Source: Acidovorax sp. A79 (lineage in GTDB: Bacteria; Pseudomonadota; Gammaproteobacteria; Burkholderiales; Burkholderiaceae_C). Taken from it: DNA of 64,000 nt. Shown in pieces: positions 17,668-25,398 of the stretch (within the stretch, counting starts at the first letter, position 1; each line of letters starts with the position of its first letter). The stretch is from contig NZ_AP028672.1 in NCBI RefSeq assembly GCF_041154505.1, positions 5,620,501 through 5,684,500 on the forward strand. The letters are read 5' to 3'. The notes beneath the pieces are model-generated. The model was not told the origin of the DNA, did no database searches, and saw only the letters and a program-made list of their open reading frames with translations. A program made the position numbers and the translations under genes.

Positions 17668-18183
17668 ATGACCGCTGCACTTCCTGTCAACGCATTCAGC
17701 ACCTGCGATTTCTGCGATGTGCACAAGGGGGACATGGGCGGGGCCTTTCGTGTGCTGCCCCCGGTCTTCCAGAGCTTTGGCGGTGTGGCTGCGTTCGCGG
17801 GCGTGGTCAGCACCGTCAAGTGCCACGAGGACAACACCCACGTGAAGGCCGCGGTGGAATCGCCCGGAGAGGGCCGCGTGCTGGTGGTGGACGGCGGGGC
17901 CTCGCTGCGCCGGGCGCTGGTGGGCGGCAACCTGGCCGCCGCCGCGGCACGCAATGGCTGGGCGGGCCTGGTGGTCGATGGCTGCGTGCGCGATCTGGCC
18001 GAACTCAATGCGGCCGCCGTGGGCATCCGCGCATTGGCGCTGATGCCGCTGCCCACCGAGCGGCGGGGCGAAGGGCAGCGCGACGTCGCGGTGCAGATCC
18101 AGGGCGTCTGGGTGCGGCCGGGCGACTGGCTGTATGCCGACGCAGACGGCATCGTGGTCAGCGCGGGGCCCCTGGCTGCATGA
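17668..18183 (+). CDS. rraA: RraA-like protein
   Basis: This 171-residue protein matches the RraA/HMG aldolase fold: STCDFCDVH at the start, then GRVLVVDGGASLRRALVGGNLA and GLVVDGCVRDLAEL with the D-x-R-D motif, and the terminal DADGIVV. RraA inhibits RNase E; many homologues are instead metal-dependent 4-hydroxy-4-methyl-2-oxoglutarate aldolases, which share the G-x5-10-R-D motif. Length and lack of metabolic neighbours suit the RraA annotation, but the aldolase reading cannot be excluded. Confidence 0.85.
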   Translation: MTAALPVNAFSTCDFCDVHKGDMGGAFRVLPPVFQSFGGVAAFAGVVSTVKCHEDNTHVKAAVESPGEGRVLVVDGGASLRRALVGGNLAAAAARNGWAGLVVDGCVRDLAELNAAAVGIRALALMPLPTERRGEGQRDVAVQIQGVWVRPGDWLYADADGIVVSAGPLAA

Positions 18184-18215
18184 ACGGGGGGAGGCCGCAG
18201 GCCGTGGGCCGCGCC

Positions 18216-19169
18216 TCAGCTGGCACGCCGGCCCACGCGCAAGGCAGCGCGTGAGGGCAGGGTGGCCATCAGCACGCTGGCCAGGGCAATGGCAAATGCC
18301 GCCCATTGCAGGCCTGTGAGCGATTCGCCGAGCACCAGCACGCCCACGAGGGCCGCGCTGACAGGCAGCATCACCGAAAAAACGCCCCCCTGCGCCGCCG
18401 GGACGGCCTTGAGGCCGGTCATCCACAGCCAGACCGTCCACACGCAGGCGGCCAGCGCGTAGAACACCAGCAGCGTCCACGTGCCCCAGCCCACGGCGGC
18501 AAAGTCGAATTGCCAGGCCGCATACAGGCCGAAGGGGGTGGACAGCACGAAGCCCCACAGGTTGATGAGCGAAGTGATGCGTTTGGGCCCGAGGCTGCCC
18601 GTGAGCTTCTTTCCGATCACCGTATAGGCGGCCTCGCACACCACGGCACCCACCAGAAGCAAGGGGCCCAGCCATGCCAGATCTTGCATGTTTTGGGCAT
18701 CTGGCGTTTGTGCAATGTGCGCTGAATGCTCTTGTTTTGATAGCGAAAACAAGACAATGCCGGCCACTGCGCAGGCCACGGCCGCCCAGGTGCGCGGCGC
18801 GACCTTCTCGCGCAGGAAGACCCAGCCCATCACGGCCACCGCCGCAGGTATCGCGGCCAGGGTGACGCCGGCCGAGACGGCGTTGGTCAGGCTCACGCCG
18901 TACAGCATGCAGACGGTGAACAGGAAGTTGCCCAGAAACGATTGCAGAAACAGCAGCCGCCGGGTTTGCCGTGTGAGCGGGGGTTCCTCCACAGGCTTTC
19001 TGAGCCAGTGCAGCATCGCCAAGCCGCCAATGCCAAAGCGCAGCCATGCGAGCAGGAACACGGGCAGTGCCGTCGCCAGGGGCTTGGACAGTGCCACATA
19101 GCTGCCGACCAGCGCCATGCTGAGGGCCAGGCACAGGTAGGCGAAGGGGCGGCTGGGCGTGGTGTTCAC
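18216..19169 (-). CDS. EamA/DMT family transporter
   Basis: This 317-residue inner-membrane protein has ten predicted transmembrane segments in two EamA repeats (about 8-145 and 170-305), with family motifs near helix ends (LRFGIGGLA; ALVGVLVLGESL). The substrate is unknown; members export amino acids, metabolites or nucleotide precursors. The loop between the two repeats (residues about 143-163; LSKQEHSAHIAQTP region) coincides with a family A repeat carried in frame. Confidence 0.88.
   Translation of the reverse strand: MNTTPSRPFAYLCLALSMALVGSYVALSKPLATALPVFLLAWLRFGIGGLAMLHWLRKPVEEPPLTRQTRRLLFLQSFLGNFLFTVCMLYGVSLTNAVSAGVTLAAIPAAVAVMGWVFLREKVAPRTWAAVACAVAGIVLFSLSKQEHSAHIAQTPDAQNMQDLAWLGPLLLVGAVVCEAAYTVIGKKLTGSLGPKRITSLINLWGFVLSTPFGLYAAWQFDFAAVGWGTWTLLVFYALAACVWTVWLWMTGLKAVPAAQGGVFSVMLPVSAALVGVLVLGESLTGLQWAAFAIALASVLMATLPSRAALRVGRRAS
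18686..18744 (-). repeat. Family A-like repeat inside the EamA transporter gene
   Basis: Minus-strand reading gives GCTATCAAAACAAGAGCATT, CAGCGCACATTG, then AACGCCAGATGCCCAAAAC, matching the ends and spacing of the family. The encoded residues fall in the cytoplasmic loop between the two halves of the transporter. Confidence 0.55.
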
Positions 19170-19206
19170 TAGACTGGTGATCGTTCAACGAAAAAGAGTG
19201 CGCATC

Positions 19207-19629
19207 ATGCCCGACGAATCCGTGCCCGCCCCCCCCGCACGCCATGTCTTTGTCTATGGAACGCTGCGGCGCGGCGGCACCAACGACATCAACCGCCTGC
19301 GGCCGGCGCCAAGGTTCATCGGGATGGCCCGGGTGGCGGGCAGCCTCTATCACCTCGGGGGGTATCCCGGCATGACGCTGGGTGGAGGGCGGTGGGTGAC
19401 CGGCGAGGTCTATGCCATCGCGCCGGCCCTGGAATCCGTTCTGGACGAGATCGAGGACCTGGGCGCCAATCCGAGCGACGAATATGCCAAGCGCGGCATC
19501 GTGGTCGAGGTCGAGGGACGCAGCGTTCCCTGCCTGGTCTATGAGATCAACCCGAGGTACGTGGAGTCCGCCCAGCGCATCGCCGGGGGGGATTGGCTGC
19601 AGGCTCTGCAGCCGCCAGCCGATTCCTGA
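19207..19629 (+). CDS. Gamma-glutamylcyclotransferase family protein
   Basis: This 140-residue protein has the AIG2/GGCT fold: the substrate loop VFVYGTLRRGG near residue 14, GSLYHLGGYPGM, TGEVYAI, then the catalytic-type glutamate region LDEIEDLGANPSDEYAKR. Members cleave gamma-glutamyl amines or amino acids to 5-oxoproline. ATG 19207 follows a purine-rich stretch (AAAAAGAG). The specific substrate is unknown. An AT-rich regulatory gap follows before aceA. Confidence 0.85.
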   Translation: MPDESVPAPPARHVFVYGTLRRGGTNDINRLRPAPRFIGMARVAGSLYHLGGYPGMTLGGGRWVTGEVYAIAPALESVLDEIEDLGANPSDEYAKRGIVVEVEGRSVPCLVYEINPRYVESAQRIAGGDWLQALQPPADS

Positions 19630-19776
19630 TCAATCTTTTGCAATGCGGAAATTGGATTTCATGATTTGGAATGCGATAGATGTTGCATTGCCGCAATTTT
19701 TCTCGATATGAGAAATCAATTTCTGTATTGAGAAATGTTGTGTGTAAGCTGTTGTTTTGAAACAAGAAAATTTATC

Positions 19777-19818
19777 TCTTCTATAAGACATAAGAGCTTG
19801 CGCAAGTCTTATAGAAGA
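19777..19818 (+). promoter_or_regulatory. Perfect 13-bp inverted repeat upstream of aceA
   Basis: TCTTCTATAAGAC (19777-19789) and GTCTTATAGAAGA (19806-19818) are exact reverse complements, 16 nt apart. Each arm is itself an imperfect palindrome around TATA, so the site looks like two dimer half-sites for one repressor or activator. It lies 68 nt before the aceA start in an AT-rich stretch. The binding protein is unknown; none is encoded nearby. Confidence 0.65.
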
Positions 19819-19885
19819 CTTAAAGTTGTTCCCAAGGGCAGCACGCAGCAGCCCGGCGTTTTCAACCAACCCCTGGAGTGATCTC

Positions 19886-21217
19886 ATGCCCCAATCCCTC
19901 AACGAACAACTGAGCCGCGAACAGCAAATTGCCGCCCTGGAAAAAGACTGGGCGACGAACCCCCGCTGGAAGGGTGTGAAGCGCGGCTACTCCGCAGCCG
20001 ACGTGGTGCGCCTGCGCGGCTCGCTGCCCATCGAGCACACGCTGGCCAAGCGCGGTGCTGAAAAGCTGTGGGACAAGATCAACGGCGGCGCCAAGAAGGG
20101 CTACGTGAACGCGTTTGGCGCCATCTCCGCCGGCCAGGCCATGCAGCAGGCCAAGGCAGGCCTCGAAGCCGTGTACCTGTCGGGCTGGCAAGTGGCCGCC
20201 GACGGCAACACCAGCGAAACCATGTACCCCGACCAGTCGCTGTACGCGTATGACTCGGTGCCGACCATGGTCCGCCGCATCAACAACACCTTCAAGCGTG
20301 CCGACGAAATCCAGTGGGGCCGTGGCATCAACCCCGGCGACAAGGAATTCATCGACTACTTCCTGCCCATCGTGGCCGATGCGGAAGCCGGTTTCGGCGG
20401 CGTGCTGAATGCCTTCGAACTCATGAAGAACATGATCCAGTCGGGCGCCGCAGGCGTTCACTTCGAAGACCAGCTGGCGGCCGTGAAGAAGTGTGGCCAC
20501 ATGGGTGGCAAGGTGCTGGTGCCCACGCAGGAAGCCTGCGAGAAGCTGATTTCCGCACGTTTCGCGGCCGACGTGATGGGCGTGTCCACCATCGTGCTGG
20601 CCCGCACCGACGCCGAAGCCGCCAACCTGATCACGTCCGACCACGACGCCAACGACAAGCCTTTCCTGACTGGTGAGCGCACGCAAGAAGGCTTCTACCG
20701 CGTCAAGAACGGCCTGGAGCAAGCCATCAGCCGTGGCGTGGCCTACGCCCCCTACGCCGACCTGGTGTGGTGCGAAACCGGCGTGCCGGACATCGGCTTC
20801 GCCCGTGAATTCGCCCAGGCCGTGCACGGCGCCTGCCCCGGCAAGCTGCTGTCGTACAACTGCTCGCCATCGTTCAACTGGAAGAAGAACCTCAACGACA
20901 AGCAGATCGCTTCGTTCCAGGAAGACCTGTCGGCACTGGGCTACAAGTACCAGTTCATCACGCTGGCCGGCATCCACATCAACTGGTTCAACACCTTCCA
21001 GTTCGCCCATGCATACGCCCAGGGCGAAGGCATGAAGCACTACACCGAGATGGTGCAGGAACCTGAATTCGCAGCACGCGAAAAGGGCTACACCTTCGTG
21101 TCGCACCAGCAGGAAGTGGGCGCAGGCTACTTCGACGACGTGACCACGGTGATCCAGGGTGGTTCGTCCTCCGTGAAGGCCCTGACGGGTTCGACCGAAG
21201 AAGAGCAGTTCCACTGA
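19886..21217 (+). CDS. aceA: Isocitrate lyase
   Basis: This 443-residue glyoxylate-shunt enzyme splits isocitrate into succinate and glyoxylate. The signature KKCGHMGGK with the catalytic cysteine, [24 protein letters not shown] and [10 protein letters not shown] are all present. The length fits the short bacterial class. ATG 19886 has GGAG upstream. A palindromic operator lies before it and a bidirectional terminator after it; malate synthase is not adjacent. Expression is presumably induced by acetate or fatty acids. Confidence 0.97.
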   Translation: MPQSLNEQLSREQQIAALEKDWATNPRWKGVKRGYSAADVVRLRGSLPIEHTLAKRGAEKLWDKINGGAKKGYVNAFGAISAGQAMQQAKAGLEAVYLSGWQVAADGNTSETMYPDQSLYAYDSVPTMVRRINNTFKRADEIQWGRGINPGDKEFIDYFLPIVADAEAGFGGVLNAFELMKNMIQSGAAGVHFEDQLAAVKKCGHMGGKVLVPTQEACEKLISARFAADVMGVSTIVLARTDAEAANLITSDHDANDKPFLTGERTQEGFYRVKNGLEQAISRGVAYAPYADLVWCETGVPDIGFAREFAQAVHGACPGKLLSYNCSPSFNWKKNLNDKQIASFQEDLSALGYKYQFITLAGIHINWFNTFQFAHAYAQGEGMKHYTEMVQEPEFAAREKGYTFVSHQQEVGAGYFDDVTTVIQGGSSSVKALTGSTEEEQFH

Positions 21218-21261
21218 TCCGGCGTCCCCCGCACAGGGGGATGGGGAGACAGCAAGACAAG

Positions 21262-21289
21262 AAAGCCACCCTGCGGGGTGGCTTTTTTC
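21262..21289. terminator. Terminator between aceA and the glycosyltransferase gene
   Basis: GCCACCC (21265-21271), loop TGCG and GGGTGGC (21276-21282) are flanked by AAA and T6. It serves aceA, and the minus-strand U-run is weaker but usable for the convergent gtr-like cassette. Confidence 0.85.
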
Positions 21290-21389
21290 ATGGGGTTTCG
21301 CCGCAGCTTCCACCGCTCCTCGAATGGCAAGCTGGCGGGCCCCGCAGCGAGGTGCCCGCTCTACGGGGTGAAGCTGGGCACTACCGCTG

Positions 21390-23285
21390 TCACGGCGCAG
21401 CTTGCGCGGTGGGCGCGCGGGCGATGGCCGACACATCGCAATCAATGGCGCCCAGCGTCGATGAGACAGTGGCGTCCGATGCGCCGGGAGGCAAGGCAAG
21501 GGTCCACTCCAGATCGTAGTAGTTGGACCCCAGGTACCTGTGGTGCGCGGATACCAGCGGTTTCTTGATGCTGGCGCCTTGGAGCACCCAGCTTTCTGGC
21601 TCCTGCATCGGATAGTCCCTGCCGCAGCGCAACGCCACGCGCAGGGTGATTTTCGGTTGGTGCGCAAGTGCGATAGTCAGCCCGCCTTCAAGCCGTGCCG
21701 GCAGGTACGTCATGTAGTCGAGCTTGCTGTCCGATGTGACACTGTGCGTGGCGATGCCGTTGATCTTGATGCCCAGCGGTCTTACTGCATGGATATCCGT
21801 CTCGCCGACGGAATCGACGATCTCCAGCCCCTTCGTGAAATCAAACCTCGCCGCATCCTGCCGGGAGTGGATGAAATAGTCCTGAGACTGCGGGGTTGCC
21901 GGGGCGCAGGAAGGCAACTGGAATGTCCTGTTCGTGGCATCGCGCACCAGCATGGAGCTCAGGCCTGCAATGTCGGCCTGGCATATGCCCCGGCCGGCCA
22001 GTGCTGTGCGCAGGTCGTTCAGATATCTGTATGTATATCCCGGGATCTTGAAGCCCGCCTCTTCCAGCTTCGGGAAGAACAAGGGGGCCACCAGGAGGTC
22101 GTACTTTCCGCGTTTTTCAAGCTGGCCATAGAAAAGTACGTGCGCCGAAAGGACCAGCACGAAGGCTGCGACAGCCAGGCCGTGAAAGCGCAGGCTGGAG
22201 AGCCGCAGCCTGTCGCTTGCGCGTGCCAGCCCGAAAGCAGCCAGCAAGGCAAGCCAGGGGTGTATGACGTCCAGGTGCCAGAAGGCTCCCTGGCTCAGGA
22301 ACGCCATGGACACCGCGAACCAGAGCACCGTGGTGGCCCATATCCAGCGAATGGTGCGGTCCGTGCGGCAGGCGGCGATGCTCAGCAGGAGTCCGGCCAG
22401 CATCACCGCGAGCAGGATTCCTGTGAGGATTTTCAAGGGTGCTATGGCAGGCGCTATCGCCGCGATGGTGCTGTAGGGCATCAGGAGGACGTCGTGCCAC
22501 TTGCCGACATCCAGGAGATTGGTGAGCCACCCCTGGGTCGGTTGCGCTGCGGCTGGATGGGGTGCTGTGGATTGGAGTTTTTCCACGATGCCTGACTTGA
22601 CGGCCCACAACGCCGTCATGCCGATGATGACGAGCACGGTGGTGATCGTCTTGGGGCTTGAGAGCACACGAGGGTTCAGCAGCACGTAGGCTGCAAAACC
22701 CACGAGCAGCGGTGCGGCAGAGGGATGGATCTGCACCAGCAGGAATGCAACGAGGGGAAGTGCCAGCCAGTCGTGGCGGCGATGTTGCACGAGCTGGATG
22801 AACAGACCCAGAACCACGTTGCTGAGTGTCATGACCAGGGCTGGATTCCAGGCGCTGTGGGTATACAGCGATGAAAAGACCGGGAATGCCAGCACGGCGT
22901 AGGCAAGCGCACACCGCGGGCCGAAACAGGCGCTGATGTTCCTCCACAGGTACCACACCGACAACGCGAAGAGGATGCCGAAGGCGATGAATACGGAAAC
23001 TTCGCTGTCCCGGATCAGCAGGGGGGCCGCGAGCAGATAGTAAAACCCGGGGGGCAGGCTCAGGCGTTCTCCAAAAAGTGGAGGGCCGCGCAAGGGCCAT
23101 TCGCCGTTGTGGATCAGCTTCCGTGCAATTTCCATGTCCCTGATCTGATCCGGGCCGTGGAACGTGATGTCGTAAAAATAGATCTGGATCGCGCCCAGCA
23201 GCGCAATGAAGAGCAGTGCGATCCAATGACTCGGCGATCTGTCGGCAGATGGAGGGGGTGCTGTCGGCATGTCTTCTGTTTCCAT
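21390..23285 (-). CDS. Polytopic membrane glycosyltransferase-like protein (gtr cassette, third gene)
   Basis: This 631-residue protein has about ten to twelve N-terminal transmembrane helices (first at about 20-38) with an early acidic loop (FHGPDQIRDMEIARKL) and a proline/aromatic loop (LSLPPGFYYLL), as in GT-C/GT39-type transferases. A soluble C-terminal region of about 200 residues follows. By position after GtrB-like and GtrA-like genes it should be the type-specific transferase that moves a sugar from polyprenyl phosphate onto lipopolysaccharide in the periplasm. The sugar and the acceptor are unknown. Base composition is visibly less GC-rich than neighbours. Confidence 0.72.
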   Translation of the reverse strand: METEDMPTAPPPSADRSPSHWIALLFIALLGAIQIYFYDITFHGPDQIRDMEIARKLIHNGEWPLRGPPLFGERLSLPPGFYYLLAAPLLIRDSEVSVFIAFGILFALSVWYLWRNISACFGPRCALAYAVLAFPVFSSLYTHSAWNPALVMTLSNVVLGLFIQLVQHRRHDWLALPLVAFLLVQIHPSAAPLLVGFAAYVLLNPRVLSSPKTITTVLVIIGMTALWAVKSGIVEKLQSTAPHPAAAQPTQGWLTNLLDVGKWHDVLLMPYSTIAAIAPAIAPLKILTGILLAVMLAGLLLSIAACRTDRTIRWIWATTVLWFAVSMAFLSQGAFWHLDVIHPWLALLAAFGLARASDRLRLSSLRFHGLAVAAFVLVLSAHVLFYGQLEKRGKYDLLVAPLFFPKLEEAGFKIPGYTYRYLNDLRTALAGRGICQADIAGLSSMLVRDATNRTFQLPSCAPATPQSQDYFIHSRQDAARFDFTKGLEIVDSVGETDIHAVRPLGIKINGIATHSVTSDSKLDYMTYLPARLEGGLTIALAHQPKITLRVALRCGRDYPMQEPESWVLQGASIKKPLVSAHHRYLGSNYYDLEWTLALPPGASDATVSSTLGAIDCDVSAIARAPTAQAAP

Positions 23286-23323
23286 GTGGATGTTCTTGGC
23301 AGACAGCTATCTGCCGTGTGGCA

Positions 23324-23716
23324 TCAACGGGACGGGGCTTTCTGGGTGAAGGTCCAGGCGTTGTTCAGAACAAAATTGTTGAGTGCGACGGCGCCCACGG
23401 CGAAGAAGGCTCCCCATCCGTACCACAGGCCCAAATAGTCCGTGAACAGCTTGATGATGAGGATATTCAGGCCCAGTCCGATCACCGAGACGATGCAGTA
23501 CTTGACGAGCGATGCCCAATAGCTTCCGGTGAAGCCGAACGTCCATATCCTGTTCATTGCGTAGGAGATCAGCAGCGCCACCAGAAACCCGGCGGTGGTG
23601 GCGACGACAGGGCCCGCGAAATCGAATTCCACCAGGAGGAAGAGCGTGGACATGTGCGACACCGCCCCGATAACGCCCACGACGCCGTAGCGAAGGAGCT
23701 TTGATAGCTTTGGCAT
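23324..23716 (-). CDS. GtrA family membrane protein
   Basis: This 130-residue protein has four transmembrane helices and the GtrA pattern: LLRYGVVGVIGAVSHMSTLF, YAMNRIWTFGFTGS, and the closing LNNFVLNNAWTF. In gtrABC systems GtrA flips polyprenyl-phosphate-sugar across the inner membrane. ATG 23716 is chosen because the homologous region starts there; a longer upstream frame adds unrelated residues. It follows the GtrB-like gene by 168 nt and precedes the transferase by 38 nt. Confidence 0.88.
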   Translation of the reverse strand: MPKLSKLLRYGVVGVIGAVSHMSTLFLLVEFDFAGPVVATTAGFLVALLISYAMNRIWTFGFTGSYWASLVKYCIVSVIGLGLNILIIKLFTDYLGLWYGWGAFFAVGAVALNNFVLNNAWTFTQKAPSR

Positions 23717-23884
23717 GGCAGTGGCGGGTATCCGTAATTGTGAGGTGTGGGCTTGCGGCAGGCGGTGGCTGAAGGGCTGTTGCCACAAAGGTTTGTTTTC
23801 ACCGGCCGTCTGCTGGCATGCCATGGATGGTGTTCCCGTGCCAGGCACGGTGGCGCCGCCCTGGCGGCACCGGTGCGTATCGGG

Positions 23885-24832
23885 TCAAGGCCCGTCCTTG
23901 GGCAGTTCCGTGGAAACGATGTATCGCGGGCGGTACTTCACTTCGTCATAGATGCGTGCCAGGTATTCGCCAATGATTCCCAGGCCCATCATCAGAAAAC
24001 TGCCGATGATCAGCAGCAGCAGTATGACCGTGGTGAATCCGTCAACCGCCATTCCACTCAATTTCATGTAAACGGTGTGCATGCCCAGGAGCACAGAGAA
24101 ACACAGAAATACCGCGCCGAAAATCGTGATCAGGTGCAGGGGGAAGGAGCTAAAACTGGTGACTGCCACGGCCGCAAGGCGGATCAATCCGAAGACGGAC
24201 CAGCCGGAGTCTCCAGCGACCCGCGGTTCCACTTCGAAGGGAATCTGGATCGAGCGGAAGCCCATCCAGCTCACCATGCCCCTGAAGAAAACGTTGCGCT
24301 CCTTCATGGTGAGATAGGCGTCGACAACTCGCCGGTCCAGCAGTTTGTAGTCTGAGGCACCCTTGAGGTCGTGGCCCGAGAACACCCTCAATATGAAGTA
24401 GAAGAGCTTGGCGCGTGCCGCAGACAGACGGGTTTCGTCGCCCCTGTTCGATTTGACGGCTTCCACGATGTCGACCGTGCCGCTGCGCCATGTTTCGATC
24501 ATCTGGGGCAGCAGGGAAGGGGGGTGCTGCATGTCTCCATCCATGATGACAACCGCCTTGCCCCTGGCGGCTTCCATTCCCGCGGAGACCGCGGCCTCCT
24601 TTCCAAAGTTGCGGCTCAGCTTCAGCGCCCTCAACTGCGGAATTTTCTGGGAGATGGCGCTGAGCTGGCCCCAGGTGTCATCGCGAGACCCGTCATCCAC
24701 CACCACGATTTCCCAGGAAGATGCTGTCGCGCTGAGGAATCTATCCACTTCGTGCAGCGTGACGTGGATTCCCTTTTCTTCGCAGTAGACCGGGATGACG
24801 ACGGAAATCTCTGGGTGCATAAACGTTCTCAT
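23885..24832 (-). CDS. GtrB-like polyprenyl-phosphate glycosyltransferase (GT2)
   Basis: This 315-residue protein has an N-terminal GT-A domain (about 7-225) with SVVIPVYCEEKGI, VVVDDGSRDDT, SRNFGKEAAVSAGM and the DGD motif (MDGDMQHPP). Two C-terminal transmembrane helices follow (about 232-255 and 265-290). It transfers a sugar from a nucleotide donor to undecaprenyl phosphate on the cytoplasmic face. First gene of the minus-strand gtr-like cassette. MRTF (24832) or MHPE (24820) could be the start. Confidence 0.9.
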   Translation of the reverse strand: MRTFMHPEISVVIPVYCEEKGIHVTLHEVDRFLSATASSWEIVVVDDGSRDDTWGQLSAISQKIPQLRALKLSRNFGKEAAVSAGMEAARGKAVVIMDGDMQHPPSLLPQMIETWRSGTVDIVEAVKSNRGDETRLSAARAKLFYFILRVFSGHDLKGASDYKLLDRRVVDAYLTMKERNVFFRGMVSWMGFRSIQIPFEVEPRVAGDSGWSVFGLIRLAAVAVTSFSSFPLHLITIFGAVFLCFSVLLGMHTVYMKLSGMAVDGFTTVILLLLIIGSFLMMGLGIIGEYLARIYDEVKYRPRYIVSTELPKDGP

Positions 24833-25198
24833 AAGCCAATGGGCCCGTGGCGGCTGGTCTGCAGGGCGGGCGTGCGTTGCACGGGCTGAGCGCGCGGTCG
24901 TGTCCTGGCAAGAGCACTGGCGGCCCTTGCAGGCAAGTCAAGTCACGCGCCAATACACACGGGGCATCTTCGCCAGGCATCTGGGCGTGGTATCGCTGTC
25001 GTTTCGAGTGCTGCCTGCGCTCGCGCGCATTACTGTCTCACATTTTGGCGAGCCGCCAGGCATCACGCGGTGTTTGCGAGAGCGGTGGCGTGTGTTTGCA
25101 ACGCAACTGTGTGGCGCAAAAACCATTGAACCCCGGGTAAACGCCGGCACAAATGGAGGATCCAGGGCGGCAGGGGTAAAATGAAGGCAAATTCACTG
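24833..25198. other. About 365-nt spacer between the gtr-like cassette and the thrS leader
   Basis: No coding frame or RNA gene is recognised. The right end carries TAAAAT at 25177-25182, a possible -10 element for the thrS leader transcript. Confidence 0.3.
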
Positions 25199-25225
25199 CA
25201 CAAGAGCGAGAAAGGCAATCTGGTT

Positions 25226-25267
25226 ATGACACCGCGAACTACATCGGAGATGTTGACCGGCCGTTGA
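25226..25267 (+). CDS. Thr-rich leader peptide of thrS
   Basis: A 13-codon frame encodes MTPRTTSEMLTGR and then TGA. Four codons are threonine (25229-25231, 25238-25243, 25256-25258), far above chance for 13 residues and matching the cognate amino acid of the synthetase downstream. GAGAAAGG lies at 25208-25215. Two adjacent Thr codons overlap and directly follow segment 1 of the attenuator, where a stalled ribosome would melt the 1:2 helix. Confidence 0.7.
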   Translation: MTPRTTSEMLTGR

Positions 25268-25310
25268 GGCTGGCTGTTCGCGCCTGCACGAGATTGCACA
25301 CCTCCTCCAG

Positions 25311-25338
25311 AAAGCGCGGACCCGTTCCGCGCTTTTTT
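25311..25338 (+). terminator. Attenuator terminator upstream of thrS
   Basis: AAAGCGCGGA (25311-25320) and TCCGCGCTTT (25326-25335) form a 10-bp stem with loop CCCGT, then U6. It lies 60 nt before the thrS start, so transcription of thrS must read through it. Confidence 0.85.
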
Positions 25339-25398
25339 GTTTTTGGGCCTGGCGCGTGCCCGCACCCATTGCACTGATCGAAAAGAAAGAGTTATCCC

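Larger units (their letters stand above)
25199..25398 (+). promoter_or_regulatory. thrS leader with a ribosome-mediated attenuator
   Basis: Four segments can form mutually exclusive pairs. Segment 1, CGCGAAC (25233-25239), lies inside the leader peptide. Segment 2 is GTTCGCGC (25276-25283). Segment 3, GCGCGGAC (25314-25321), is the left arm of the terminator, and segment 4 is TCCGCGC (25326-25332). 1:2 pairs 7 bp, 2:3 pairs 8 bp with one G-U, and 3:4 plus flanking A/U pairs gives a 10-bp terminator stem. A ribosome stalled on the Thr codons would cover segment 1, let 2:3 form and prevent termination. Confidence 0.75.

Noticed and set aside
21218..21262. Family B copy after aceA
   Set aside because: Only a short CCCCC/GGGGG pair is shared; the start motif and the conserved middle are absent.
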